From NCBI GenBank assembly GCA_007026445.1, contig VDMD01000023.1, forward strand, positions 62,001-126,000: a stretch of DNA of 64,000 nucleotides. The letters run 5' to 3'. Positions 9,398-22,100 of this stretch are shown here, piece after piece. The DNA comes from Schizophyllum amplum (lineage: Eukaryota; Basidiomycota; Agaricomycetes; Agaricales; Schizophyllaceae). The notes beneath the pieces were generated by a model that worked only from the letters and a program-made list of their open reading frames with translations, had not been told where the DNA came from and did not search any database. A program made the translations under genes and the position numbers. How positions within the stretch are numbered: position 1 is the stretch's first letter; each line of letters opens with the position of its first letter.

Positions 9398-12300
9398 TCA
9401 ATAGCCAGGCGACGCGGCACGGCGTGGAGAAGCAGCGGTCAACGACTCAGGAAGTACGGATCGGACAGCGGCAGCAAGGCTGTTGCGCTTGACCATGCGA
9501 TCGGTGCTAGACCGTCGACGCTGAACAGAAGGACGTGAGATGGAGCTGGACGTCCGGCGTTCCTCCCCATCAGCCGATATCACGCTCCAGTCCTCGCTCG
9601 GGGCGCCGCCACCGCCTGAGCTGTTGTACCCCGAGTTGTGCTCCGAGTTGGTCGTCGAACTATCTCGGATGGCAGAGTTCTCGGGGATCATCTCCTCGTC
9701 GGAGTCATCAGGCGAGCGACTGGCTTTGATGAGTGAACGCGCGTATTCCAGGTCACGATAGATGGACTCGATGGCAGTCGCGACGCCGTCCTCCTGCCAA
9801 GGTGTTAGCCTGACATCCACAGAATGACTGACACTGAAGGACTTACCGAGCGAATCTTCTCGCCCACTGTCTTGGCGCGATATATCTGCTTCTCGTCCGT
9901 GGTGGCCGCAGCCAGCGCATCCGTCAAGGAGTCAACTGTGAGTCTGCGCACACCGGAACCGACACCGAGTGCCTCCACGCGGTCAGCCCAGAAGAACTGG
10001 TCGCCGAAGAAAGGATGGATGATGGTAGGGATACCGGCTGTATCTCGTGTCAACCTCCTGCGTGCTTGTCTAGCAAAGCCACATACCTCGTAAGCTGGCG
10101 CCGGTAGTACCTGCCCCACCATGGTGACAAGCGGCGTCTATCCGTTGGAACAGCCAGTCGTGCGGGATGGAAGATATGGGGTATATTTGTGGCGGTAGGG
10201 GTTCCTCGATGTCACTCGCGTCCGTCGTCTTGACTGCCAATCTGTCCGACCATCCCTTGGACAATATGGCGCGCACGCCACTGTTCACAACTGCTTCAAT
10301 AACGCAGCGCGTCATAGCCTTGGGGTCTGATACGACAATGCTGCCGAAGCCGATGTAGACGATCTTCTTGTGCTCCTTGCGCGCGCTGTCAATGAACTTC
10401 GTGAGGCTATCCGGCGGTGACCACTTCTTGCCACTGGCATCGGCATCATTTAGGAACCAGTAGCCTGCAAACACATCAATGTAAATAAGAATGGCAGAAC
10501 AGCGTCGACGAACCAGTGATGCGAATCCATTCCGGCCAGTCCAGAGGCGGCGGGACAACAGATGGACTGAAGTTGTATAGGAAGGGTACTTTGTGAGGTT
10601 CCATCTTGTCGAGATTGGTTCCCTCAATGTTGAGCATCTTGCGTCGCCACCGGTTTATCTGACCCGAGATCGCTCGCCAAAACACCTGGTCGAACATCAC
10701 GTAGGACATGTAGTTGTATCCTCCGCCCATCTGACGATAGTCAGCCCTAGTACGAAGCTGTAGAGGAAACACTCACCTTGCGTTCCGGTACAGCGAAAGC
10801 ATGCGGGTAGGCTCTGAGTTCACTGAGCGCGGTTCTACAACATATGATGGAAAACAAACCTCGTCCTCGACCAGGTCATAGTGAACGCCCGATAGTAGGG
10901 AATCTTGAGGGCCTCTGCTATATGTAGGCCGCCCATAGCGCTAGGGCTCTCAATGAGAACATCTGTCCCTTGACAAGCCTCCCAAGACGTCTTCAGCAGA
11001 TCATCGAGCCATCCGCGGAACTACAAGCCCCGTTAGCCAGTTTCACCGTCGATATGCTACTGAGCATACCTTCTGAAGGCCCTCCTTCAAGAACGCTACG
11101 GTAAACATGCCGTTCTCCACGCAGATCCTCATGAGCTCGGCGGGATCGCCGCCGACGTAGCCGTACTCGATCCCATGCGACTCGATCCAGTCCTTGAATT
11201 CCACATGTGTCGCTATACGCACGCGGTGCCCATCCGCCATCAGCCCCTTGGCTAGCGCAATATACGGCTGCACATCCCCTCGCGAGCCAATCGTCAGACA
11301 CGTGAAGTGCATCGATTTGCTGGGCTTGAATGTCAGGAAGGTGGACGACGCGGAAGTGAACATGACAGCGGGCAGCGAGTCTGTCATGCTGCTGTCGGGA
11401 GCGGGTGTGTCGGAGTCGTCAGTGGTCGTTGGCTCGAACTCCTCGAGGATGAGAGCGTCACGGTTGCCTTGTGACGGCACATTGGATTCGCCTGTGGCCA
11501 GTCGCCGGCGCACATCGTCCATCTGTCGCTCGAGGAGGCGCATAAATGCGTCGCGCTTCTCTTCGCCCCAGAACTCGAAGAAGAGTTCTTCGTGACCCTT
11601 GATGATGACAACGACACCGTGGTGTCCGAAGCGAGTGCCCTTGGACTTCTCCGTGGCTAAAATGTCGCGGATAGGGATGGCCATCTGCGGGGGCGGTCAA
11701 TATGGGCTTGAGTTTTTTCAAACAATCCACTGACCCTTGTACGCGTTGCCAATGGCCCGCTCGACTTGAAGCAGAAGAAGTTGGTAGAAACATATAACCG
11801 ACCATTGATGGGTAGCAGCCGGAAGAGAAACCCGGGAAAGTCTTGACTTTGTCAGCAAGCATATTATGCCAATTTCGAACGTGGTACTTACAACCCAGCA
11901 GCATCTCCTTGTTATCATATGCGAACGCGGCGCGGAATTTCTCCGTCGTCTCCGTGTCCAGCATCAGCTCCGGTGTCTCAAGCACACTGAACGCCATATC
12001 GCCCGTCGAGCCCGACCCCGTTGTGTTCGGCGTCGTCTGCGGCGGGGTATACATCTCCTTCACCTGAGGGACACTCCCGCCAAATACCCGCTTTCCCTTG
12101 AACCACGACGGAACACCCACACCCCAGCTACTGCCTGAGTTCGCGCTATGCAGGGGAGAGTCAGGCGCGGTAGACGGGAACGAAGTGGACGGCGGGTACG
12201 TGTGCTCAATGGTCGACTGCGTCGGCGTCGCGGCCTTTGACGAGTCGTCCAGCTCGCTGTTCATTTGCTTGGGTGAGGACGTAATTGGGATGAACGAGTT

Positions 12301-14463
12301 CGGCCGGCGGGATATGTGCGTGAATTCCTCGTTGTCAGAAGTGTCCGGCAATCCGGCCCTGTCTGGCGTGGGCGGCTGCGATGTGCGGAACAGAGAGGGT
12401 AGGCGGAAGGCCGACACGGCCCGCGAGGGTAGCTCGGCGGCCGGTGCACTGACAGCGCGCTCTATGCTTTGGGGCAACGGCGTGCGGGTTGCAGCTGTCG
12501 TGTCCATGACAGAATATGGGTTGGCTGGCTCGGGAAGGCTGCGGTACGTGCGCACGGCATCGCGAATCTGGTCGAGCGCGAGGGGCATATCATGGAAGTA
12601 GGCGAAGAAGTATGAGTCGATGGAAAAACTGTCGTCCTTGTCGACCACTTTGACTTCGATCGTGTCGCTAAAGTCCATCGCAGAGGACTTCTCGACGTCG
12701 AGGATAGCCGAGTACGGGATGGCAATCTATGAAAGGTAAGCAATCGTCCGAGATCCACAGACGCAAACCTTACCTTCACGCTGTCTCCCATGTTCTGCGC
12801 CTTGAAGATGACCTTCCGTACAGCTTTGACCCATTCGTCGCGACTCGGCACAGAGTCAGCAGACAGCGAGACCGACTTCTGATTCGTCCGCAGGCGAAAC
12901 TCTTTCTCGCCAAAGGGTTCGCACGAGACCGCATATCGTAAGTCGACAATGCCATGGGGGAAGTAGGGGTCCTGTACATGTATTAGAAGGCTATGCGGCG
13001 GAGCGACATTTACTCAGCACTCACCGATGATGAATTGTACCAAGACAATGCATCATTCTTGAGGACAAACCAGTGCTTGATCCACCGTTTGGTGCGCTGA
13101 GCTTTCTTTGTCAGAGAGCCACTCTTCAGCACTTGATCCTGCGTGGTTTGTCAACACGGAGGTAAACGCAGACCTCGAGACGGCTTACCTCTCGTGAAGG
13201 CATATGTGCGAAAAAGCAGAGATACGAGTTTGTCAAGTACATATAGCCCTGTAGCACTGATGAAGGATAAGCTAGTGTCAGCGACGTACGATGGGCATAC
13301 TCACAAACAGAGCGCAGTAGCCAGCACGGCATCTCTGCGCATACTTCGTCGATGCCTTCCAGTTCGAAGACTTCCTTGAGCTTGCTAGCGAGACGGTTCC
13401 GTCTCTGGAGCCTGACGGTGGCCATACTGCCTGTCCGCGATACGGCAGTCCGAACTGTCGATTGGTCGCTCGCCTTCCTGCTAGACGCTAGCATGCGGGT
13501 ATCAATGCGGGGTGGCGGCGCATGCGATAGGCGCGGCGTGGTCTCCTCAAAGTCTTCACCCTCGCCCTCATCTTCCGTGATAGTGTCGGTCTCGCCATCA
13601 TGCGGAGTATAATCGGGCAGGGAGCCCCGATGCTGCAGAGGGGGTGTGGTGAGACGCCGCGAACGCGCCACGGGGCGGTGGATGGTGTGGATGGACGACG
13701 CGAGCGGTAGGTCTTCTCATCAATGTGATTAGCGCCCGTTTTCACATGCAATTATGGCCGATAGCCGCATATACCTTCGTGACTGGTGTCCTCGTCTTCG
13801 CTGGCGGCGCTGGGCGGGTGCGAGTCATCGTCCCCGTCAGCATCCTCGGCCCAAGGAACGGATTGCAGAGCTTGGATGAGAGTCTGGGTACCGAGGCGCA
13901 TCTGTTGTGCGGCGTAAGGCAATGGGGGGCTTGAGAAGCTGAGAGACGCACAGATCCATCCCCGAGGAAGGAGGTCAATGATTTGTGGATGACTGAGCGA
14001 GGGGGCCCGCCTGGCGAGGGTGGACGTATGAATGGGGAATCATCAGGCGCGGCAGCAGGTGTCGATGGCACTGATCTATTAGCGGAGCTCGAGATGCTCG
14101 AGCGCGAGCTGTTGGGGGCGCTAGAGCCTGGGATTCGTGTGTGAGTGTGATCTTGAATCCTGGACGGGATGGCTCACCATCGTCGCCCGCGGACTTGCGA
14201 CTCTTCCTGTTCAGACTGAACAATCTCCTGCTACCACTCCCGCTGGGCGCGCGCGCCTTGCCGCTGAGACTCCTCCCAAGCCTGTCGACAGCATCAGAGA
14301 TGCGGAGACGATGGCGGCTGGAGGACAGGTCGTCCTGATCCTCCGTGGCGGACCCTTCGAGGCCAAGCGCTTGTGGTGAAGTCTCGACCGTCGGGGCGAC
14401 GGAGGGATCGTGCAGGGTCTGCTGCAGAGGCACAATGTTGCTTGTCTTTGACGGCACCGACAT
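9398..14463 (-). CDS. ATG26: Sterol 3-beta-glucosyltransferase (UDP-glucose:sterol), Atg26/Ugt51 type
   Basis: Transfers glucose from UDP-glucose to the 3-hydroxyl of ergosterol on membranes; in some fungi it is needed for pexophagy. The N-terminus is long, low-complexity and Ser/Pro-rich. It is followed by a GRAM domain ([20 protein letters not shown] ... [16 protein letters not shown]), a PH domain ([21 protein letters not shown] ... [12 protein letters not shown]), a second GRAM domain ([17 protein letters not shown] ... [15 protein letters not shown]) and the glycosyltransferase. The latter has [20 protein letters not shown] (GT1 nucleotide-sugar fold), [38 protein letters not shown] (donor-binding signature) and [15 protein letters not shown]. 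The tail after [17 protein letters not shown] is Ser/Arg-rich. The start at 14463 (MSVPSKTSN) is the first ATG in frame with the first exon, but an upstream exon cannot be excluded. About a dozen exons; no frame error noted. Confidence 0.94.
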
Positions 14464-14749
14464 CGTTCTCGTCGTCGTCTTCGTCTTCGTCGCGGTCAAC
14501 GGCGGAGCAGACAAGCAGGCTTGAGGCGCTCGGAGCCGCGCGCGCCTCTTGCCTCGGCCGTTGCCGGTGTGCCGTCATGCACGCTTAGTCACGCAACACG
14601 TGCGTGGTGGAAGCTGCGCGCGCCTCGTGTTCGCCGTGCGTTTTTGTTCATGTTCTCATAAGACGACGCGTCGGGCACGACTGGCAGTCTCTCCACGCTT
14701 TCCTCTTACGATCCCCCATCTCACGAACTCACGCAAATAATCCCCTGAC
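14464..14749. promoter_or_regulatory. Shared divergent promoter, ATG26 / SUR7-family gene
   Basis: 286 bp between the two inferred start codons, so both promoters lie here, possibly overlapping the 5' leaders. I see no strong TATA box. Confidence 0.45.
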
Positions 14750-15860
14750 ATGCGCGGTGAAGTCTGTGTCGGCTTCGGCTTCGTGCTCTCGTCAGTCTGC
14801 CCTCGCCTCCCCGCACGCCCATCCTAGTATTGATCCCGATCCCTCTACAGAGCAGCCTCCTTAGGACTGCTTATCGCAACTCATGTGAGCAATCTGACTA
14901 CGCTCCGCGATTACACGCTAATCATGCCCGACAGGTTGGTCAAACGAACACTAGCAAAGGCGTAAACAAGATTTACATGGTAAAGTGCCGCGCCTCGCTG
15001 GCGACCAGGCAGCGCGTTGACCACCCTACGTCCGCAGGCACAACTTAATACCTCTGGCTATGCGTGCGTGGTGTGCTATGCTGGCTCTGTACGTTTACTG
15101 ACATCGTTTACAGAGATACGCTTGAAGTCGCGTTGTTAGACCCCGTCGATGACTTATACACGTCCAACGCATCCGCCCCCCTCGGAGAGCAGCAGGGTCT
15201 GCGAGAGCTGTATCGCTGGGGACTCTACTCCTATGGTGGCTTCATCGGCATAGAGAATGGCACCACGAACAATGGCACCATCTCCAACGAAACTGCAGGC
15301 TACCAGTACCGTCCGTACGATGCCTTGCTCAACGACATGCCGGAGCGATATCGTGTCATCACGGACGCTATCATCACTGACATGGCGTTCACCGACTCGA
15401 GCTACCTCGGTTCCATGACGAAGGCGGCGTATTGGATGCTCCTGCTCGCCACGATCACGACCTTCCTCGCCATGTTGAGGTTTGTTTCTTTGCTCTAGCT
15501 AAATCGTCGTCTGCTGACATGCATTTTCAGTGGTGTCATCAAGCATAACTACCTCTTCTTCGTCTCTACGGCAATGTCCATCATTAGCACGCTGCTGCTG
15601 CTCATCGGGTGCACCGTCTACACTGTCGCGGTCAAGAAGTCGCAGGTCATCAACAGCTTCACCATCCAGAGCCAGTCAACAGGACAGGATACACCACTGG
15701 GCATAACTGTCGATGTGGGACAAGGCATCTACCAGATCTGGGCTGCCTTTGCCCTGACGTTCGTTTCCATCATGCCCTACATGATCAGGTGAGTGTCGGG
15801 GTCCCAGTTTCTGCGCTCCCTCTCACAATACTGCACAGCTGCTGCACGTACCGAGGTTGA
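14750..15860 (+). CDS. SUR7/PalI-family four-span plasma membrane protein
   Basis: Claudin-like tetraspan protein of the cortical-patch/eisosome family, acting in plasma membrane organisation and cell-wall or pH signalling. The opening is split into short exons: MRGEVCVGFGFVLS, then AASLGLLIATH, then VGQTNTSKGVNKIYM, then AQLNTSGYADTLEVALLDPV. This rebuilds the typical first span and the HVGQ-N-T-S junction. A large extracellular loop follows, with several N-glycosylation sites (NAS, NGT, NNGT, NET). Three more hydrophobic spans are visible: AAYWMLLLATITTFLAML, NYLFFVSTAMSIISTLLLLI and IYQIWAAFALTFVSIMPYM. The last exon gives SCCTYRG and a stop at 15858-15860; this matches family C-termini that end soon after span 4. 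Exon joins 1-4 rest on splice consensus and family fit. Confidence 0.85.
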
Positions 15861-16317
15861 AGGACTCCAAGATGCCGGACATCCTCTCTCACGACCCCTT
15901 ATTAGAACGACACGCAACAATAATGAATGCTTCATCTGTACTGTAGTATATTTACCCTGCCACCCTCATAGACTTTCGTCTGGATGCTACCGTCTCGACG
16001 TACGGTAAGTCACCTGTATTATTTGCATCCTCTTATGATCTTTCATACGCTAAGTACGAAGACACAGCCGCGACACCTACCGCTTCGTATTACTTGAATC
16101 CCACCTTATTATCGGACTCTTTCTACGCTGGATGGCGGCAATCTACGTCCAGAGGTTTCGCCTGAGCAACTACATCGAGATTCAAGCGGGAATATCTGAC
16201 CAGGTCTCCGGCGTGGACTCCACTGCTAGCGCTCAGCGCTCAACGTCAACCCTTGATATTGCGCGGGGAGGGAGCGTCCGTCCTGCTCTTCGTCGTTGCA
16301 TGAGGCAAAAATGTAGT
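15861..16317. other. Intergenic region, SUR7-family 3' side to tRNA-Lys
   Basis: About 457 bp. A frame around 16070-16300 (IEIQAGISDQVSG) is open but has no family match I recognise and no clear splice link to the gene upstream. I treat it as 3' untranslated or intergenic sequence. Confidence 0.5.
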
Positions 16318-16415
16318 AGCCCACCGCGAGGGTCGAACTCGCAGCCTTCAGATGTCGCCTGGCCATTTCAGACCGTGTAAGAGTCTGACGCTCTATCCGA
16401 TTGAGCTAGGCGGGC
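16318..16415 (-). tRNA. tRNA-Lys (CUU) with a 24-nt intron
   Basis: On the minus strand the sequence folds into a complete cloverleaf. The acceptor stem is GCCCGCC / GGTGGGC (one G-U). The D arm is GCTC ... GAGC, the anticodon stem TCAGA / TCTGA with loop C-T-C-T-T-A-A, and the T arm GCGAG-TTCGACC-CTCGC. The anticodon CTT specifies lysine. A 24-nt intron interrupts the loop between positions 37 and 38, the canonical site cut by the tRNA splicing endonuclease. CCA is not encoded, as expected for a eukaryotic gene. Confidence 0.95.
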
Positions 16416-17055
16416 GGTGAAAGACAGTAAACAAGCGTTTTTATGGCCGTCCAAAACAACGAAAATCATGCGCCTGCGATATGTCGTTCAAGCTTCAAGC
16501 TTCTAGTTCCATGCGCCATAAGTAGCCCAACGTGTCTGTCAAAATTTCGAATAGTGTACTTGATTTCCTGTGTAGGCTAGTACTGTTGAACCTAAGGCTA
16601 TGTCTGGTCGTGCGATCACCGGAAAGACACTGGTCATTGGGCTGGCCATGCGCCCGAGCCTGCGGAAGCGGGGGCTGAAGGCCTCGGGAACTGCGCCAAT
16701 AGCGCTGAGCGCTCGCGCGTCAGACGGCGCTCACTGTCCGCAGGCAGACTGCGGATGGCTATCGAGGCCAGGTGATGGCAGGCGTCGCAGCGTCGACAAC
16801 GTCGCCCTCGACGAGCTCGAGTCCGGTTCGAGTGTCGGGCGTCTCCGAGGGCAGTTCGGCCGGTGCGAGACGTCGGGCCACGGTCGTGCGTGCTGTCACG
16901 GGCAATTGTCAGGGGAACAGGCCTGAAATAGATGCGCAGCAGGGACGAGTGACGGCGTGACGTGTCGGGCTATCGCTCCTTCCTTCCTGCCATCACCATC
17001 CTCGCCAGTGCCCAGTCCAGAAACTTAAAGCGCACCCCCAGCCCGCTTGCCAGCC
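16416..17055. other. Intergenic region with promoters of tRNA-Lys and the C2H2 factor
   Basis: About 640 bp. Nothing with coding motifs is seen, although GC-rich open frames occur at 16600-16960. It should contain the C2H2 gene's promoter. Confidence 0.5.
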
Positions 17056-18181
17056 ATGTCCAGCCAGCACTCCAACCCCTTCGACGCCTTCGACAGCGGC
17101 TTCGCAAAGCAGCAGCAGCCAGGCTTTGACTTCTTTTCATTCCAGTCCGCCGCAGACATTCTCGCGCCCCACCCGGACCTGTTTGAGCTCGAACTAGACT
17201 CGAGTCTCGCAGGCGTCAACGAGGTCCAGCTGCAGCTCCTCGCCGTCGACTCCAACGACGCCTTCAATATCCTCAGATCGGACACCCCCACGTGCGGGCC
17301 GCCCTCCGCCATAACAGTCTCCTCCGAGTCTGGTTATGACTCCCGCTCGGAGTCCGCCTACTACGGTACCCAGTCCGCATACGAATCCCCGCACTCCACC
17401 TACGGGACCTCATCCAACTACTCCTTCCGTACCGACCACTCCCTCGAGTACGACCAGCGCATGCAAGTCGACGCCATGTCCGAGTACACCGGTGCACAAA
17501 TGCATGCCAATTCGGGCACAATGGATCCCTCTGCGTCATTTGCTGCGCTCCCCAGCGGTGCGCAGCGCGGGCCCGGGGGTCAGCTGGAGAGACGCTATGC
17601 CAAGGGGTTCGAGACGCGTACCAGCTTCTCCGACTACGGCTCGCCTCGCCGCAGCAGCATGCACGCCGACTACTATGCTCAGCAGCAGCTAGCATATAAC
17701 GGCGCGGGTCATGCCATCTCGCCGACGAACCTATCCGCGCAACTCCCCGTCGTGCCACAAATTCCTATGCTTCACCAGCACGAAGAGATGGGCGATCGCA
17801 ACGACCCACGCAAGAAGTACAAGTGCCCCGCTTGCCCTCGAAGTACGTTGCATGCTCTTCATTGTTTGACAGCTTGCTAATAACCTTCCGACAGGCTTTG
17901 CACGCGCTTACAACCTGAAGACGCACATGGCGACGCACGACCCGAACAGGCTGAAGCCCCATGTCTGCCCCCACCACAACTGTGGGCGCTCTTTCAGTCG
18001 GAAGCACGACCTAGGCCGCCATCTAGTATCTATCCATCGCCAAAGTGGTAGCGATGGCCCGAGCGCCGTGGTCAAAAAAGCCATCGGCGTGGACAAGGGT
18101 CCCCGGGGCTGGTGCGATGATTGCGGGAAGGGCTGGGTGGGCACCGCGGTCGCCTGCGAGTGCCACGACGACGCCAAGTGA
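17056..18181 (+). CDS. C2H2 zinc-finger transcription factor
   Basis: Nuclear DNA-binding protein with a long disordered N-terminus and two C-terminal zinc fingers. The ATG at 17056 gives MSSQHSNPFDAFDSGF. Residues 1 to about 250 are rich in Ser, Tyr, Gln and Ala, typical of an activation region. One intron, starting at GTACGT after about 17845, lies inside finger 1. Joining restores KYKCPACPRSFARAYNLKTH (C-x2-C-x12-H-x3-H). Finger 2 is HVCPHHNCGRSFSRKHDLGRH (C-x4-C-x12-H-x4-H). The pairing of an x4 second finger with an RKHDLGRH helix resembles the Crz1/Msn-like fungal group, but I cannot assign an orthologue. After the fingers comes a short conserved-looking Cys segment, GWCDDCGKGW ... CECHDD. 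The stop is at 18179-18181. Confidence 0.88.
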
Positions 18182-19144
18182 TCGCTGAGTCACATTGTCC
18201 GCCGCAATTCAACCTACTGTGAGTCAACCGCCCGCCTCAGCCGCAGCCTTTCGCTGATTTCGCCCGCAGCAACCCCCCACCTTCCTTTGGCTGTGTCTCG
18301 CTGACCCCGTATTGCCTATGCATCCTTGTGACGATTGTCATGCGATATCACGCCAAGGCGTCGCTCGTGAGTTTCGTACCGTACCGCTTTGTCTAGATGA
18401 CATGGCCCCGCGACGGACGAGACCCGAGACGAATATGTATTACCCTACCTCTACCTATTATTATGTGGTGGTTAGGTTCTCTTTCTATGGATGTCTATAT
18501 CTATATAAGTATTATTGCAGTACTTCCACGCTCCTTGCATCGTTCTCTCTCCTCCTCTCATCCTTCTCTTTCCTCCTCATCTATCATCATCTATGTTTAC
18601 GTGTCCGTTTCTCGAATATTGAATCCCGAATGCCACTCCTCTGACGTTCTGAAATGTGAAGCTCAGAAGCTAAGGCTCGAAGGCGACCGCGCAACGGGGT
18701 TGCACAGCAAACAAATAGAAACATTCGGATTTCTAAGTACAGAACACGGAGAGCAAAAGTGAGTTGTACAAATGATACGATAGCAAGACAGTAGGAAATC
18801 CGAGTTAGAAAAGAAAGGATGGAGGTAGGTTAGGCTATAATGAAGACTTGAATGTACGGCGTATGTGCCGGGCGGTGCGACTTCCAGCAGGCAGTCGCTT
18901 AGATAGAGGTGAGTCCATCAACGCAGGACGCCGCGCGGAAAGAGAAGTACAACAAGCAGGAGGGCCGGCGCCTCGTGAGCTCGGGCAGGTAGGCGAGAGG
19001 TAGGGACGAGGGAGGGGTGCGCGGATCGACAGGGAGAACAATACAACGTCGTGTGGGGGCAGTATGTACAGGCAGCTAGCGCTCGCCCTGCATGCGAAGC
19101 ACCACATTTACACAGCGAAGAGGCACGGAGGAGGCGGACCTGGG
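18182..19144. other. Convergent intergenic region, C2H2 factor / Zn2Cys6 factor
   Basis: About 960 bp between convergent stops. The part near 18430-18620 is AT-rich and pyrimidine-rich, consistent with a 3' untranslated region of the C2H2 gene. No RNA gene or repeat was recognised. Confidence 0.55.
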
Positions 19145-22100
19145 CTATTGCCGAGGATCGTAGTTACCGAGGCCAAAGAAGTCCACCGCGCCGTGCGCGG
19201 GCTGCTGCCACTGCACGTTCTCCCATTGCTGCAGCGCGGATCAGCACACGGACACCACACACGAGAAGGAAAGAAGGGAAGAAGTAACGCACCGGCATCG
19301 GCTGGGGCAGCCCCATGTAGATCGAATTAAGGTAGGACGTCGGGTCGAAGTCCGTGGCGGGAAAGCCGCCCGCGTGAGGCGGTGGCGCGGGCCCATGGCT
19401 GTGATACTCGTACGCGGGCGGCTGCTGCTCCGCGTAGCCATACACCGGCTCCGGGATGGGCGGCATGCCGTAGTGCGGATCGAGCCGCACCGAGGACACG
19501 GGCATGAGCCCCTCCGGCGCGTGCAGGTCGTGCGGCGAGCGGTGCGCGAGGCGTGCGTCGCGCGCAGGAAGCTGCTCCTCTGGGATCGGCACCTCATGCA
19601 CAGGTGGCCCGTCGTGCCCCACGCGCGAGAGGTTCGTTTGGGAGGAGCGGCGCGAGGACGGGGTGGACCCATGGTGGTCCATATAGTTGCGTAGGGCGAT
19701 GACGGAGCGGCGGATGCCGGGTACGTCGGTCTCGCAGCCGATGGCGAGGACCTTGAGCGTGAGCTCTAGGCGGTAGCGCGCGGCGGCGGCGACCTGCGGG
19801 CTCGAGTTCGATATGAGGCCCATGTCGATAGTGGCGGAGCAGAAGGCAGCGTAGATCGTCAGGTAGATGACGCGGTTGAGCGGGTAGGCCCTTTCGTGGA
19901 GGCTCAGGAGCAGGTGTATAGCCTGCGCGGCCTTGTGGCAAGCGGGTATCGTCCAAGGAAGCGCCGAGGTACTGGCGTCCTCTTGATAGAAGGGCCGGTA
20001 GAGTAGAATTAGGGTGGTGTGGATGAGCAGGCTGAAGTGCATGCAAGTCAGCAAGTGCAGGGATGATGTACCCGATCGGACTTACTTGAACTGTAAGATA
20101 TGTGGAGGCGGTGACACCGCTGGAGGTTTCTCTGGGTTGACGTATACAGTGTCCGGGACTTGAGCTTGCCAGGCAGTCATCCGGTCCTTGAGATCTAGGA
20201 CGAACTCGCGCATTTGCGTTGGACGTTGATCCTGTGACAGTGATCAATGATGCGCAACCAAGTCAGCTTTCGGGAACAAACCTTGTGCTCATAAATATTC
20301 TCTATGACCTCGTCCAAAAACTGCAGATGTCAGCGACATGCTCGGCGCACGCAAGGGATGTAATACCTGATATACAGTACAAGTGCTGAGACAGCGACAT
20401 CAGCAAACGAACAACGGTACGTTGGAAAGGAACACACTGGTAGAAACAGGTCATCTCCCAGCTCGTCCGGGGAGGTTGTTGTATTTGGTGTTGTGCTGAC
20501 CAGTCGCCCAATTGGGACGGAGACCAGAAGGGAGACCACTGCGCCTGCTCCGAATCCTGAACTGTAGAGAAATGAGTTTATTCGACATGGTTTTGCAGAC
20601 GAGAAGTCCTTACTAGAGAAGTTCGGAGGATTCACTTTAGTCCTGAGTGAGGGCTTGCGACTCAATGATAGTGACAATGATCTATTCTGCGTAAGCAAAC
20701 AGATCAAGGGCTTGTAGAGGTACTCACTTGTCCCATATGTAGGCAGACCAGTAAATACGCTGACGCGCGAACCGCTCTGCTTGATCCATCTCGTTGTCAT
20801 AAACTACAGTATGCGAACTGTCGGCATCACAGCCCATGTCTTTGTGGGGGGTTAGCTACGAGTGTTGATCGTGTCATAAAGCTTCGCACCGTTGAATATG
20901 CGTATTGCAAGTCCCGCCATGTTCCAAGCCTGCGAATACCATCCAGTCGCGGCGAGGTTCGCCGAGAGCAATAGACAGCCTGAAAGAAGGGTCAGCATCT
21001 TGAGTGCGATGAAGCTAGAAGCCGTACCATACACCGTTGCGAAGCAACTGGGCTTACAAAGTTCTGCGGCCAACAGCACGTGCGCCTTCATCTATGCTTC
21101 TGGTCAGCCAATCTACATACGGGCGTCGCATGGATAGTCGCGTACCGCAAAATCAGCTACCCGTTCCTTCATTTCCGGAAGACATCGACAGGCCCCAGAG
21201 AACAGTGCGTAAAGCATGAATTCTGAGTAAAAGCGTTGGTCTCCGGATCGCATGCTGCCTGGGCGTGCAAGTTAGACGAGAGAAGGAGAGGCAGCAGGGA
21301 ACGCACTTTCGAGCACAGGCCGTGATAAGATTTCATAGCGAGGGTTTTGCCAGGAGAAGTAACCGTCAAGAAGCATTCGCTGCTCCTCTGAGGTGGGAGG
21401 GGCGAACTTGGGCTCGTATGCGCACGCATGTCCGATGAGCGACCGAAGTGTACTCTCGTAGGTGTATCGCAAGTTGCGGCCCCATGAAGCGGGGGATGGA
21501 TGGCGAGCCTTCTTATTCTTGTCAATGATGGCGTGCGGAGTGACTCCCTCGGTGACCACACGAAGTGGGGACTTGGACTGTATGGCTGAGTCAGAAGAGG
21601 GTCTTGGGGAGAAATAAGTCACGCACGTCGTGCTCGTCATCTATCTTGACGGGGTTGAAGTGCTTCGGGCGCTTTGCGGCAGGTTCCTTGGAGCTCTCAG
21701 AGTATGTCTCGGGAGAGCCGGAGTCGTTGAGCCTGCCGTCCTGGGTAGCGATCCATTCCGCGAGCAAGCGCTCGCGCTCGTCATCGCCTGCTTTGGCGAG
21801 GGCAAACAGAAGAGTCTTGCAGGTTGAGAGCTCGGTGTATGCCTTGTCTATCTTGGATGCCTCTCCAGATCTGGGGAGACGGGGAATCAGGCGGCCGGCC
21901 GAATGAGGCCACCGAAACACATACGCGGGGAATATGCAAGGGATGCCAGCCTGAGGACAATACTTGCAGAGCGAGCGGCCATCGGGGCCCTTGCCATCGC
22001 AGCGTCTGGGGAAAGTCGTGTGAGGGGTAGGGGAAGCGGGGGTGGCAGAGGGGAACGCGCCTCTTGCGCCTACGACAGGCCTCGCAGGAAGCACCATATC

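Noticed and set aside
16132..16380. Possible extra exon of the SUR7-family gene (YVQRFRLSNYIEIQAG...)
   Set aside because: The family ends soon after the fourth span with SCCTYR, which is followed here by a stop; the extra frame has no membrane or family motif and runs into the tRNA.
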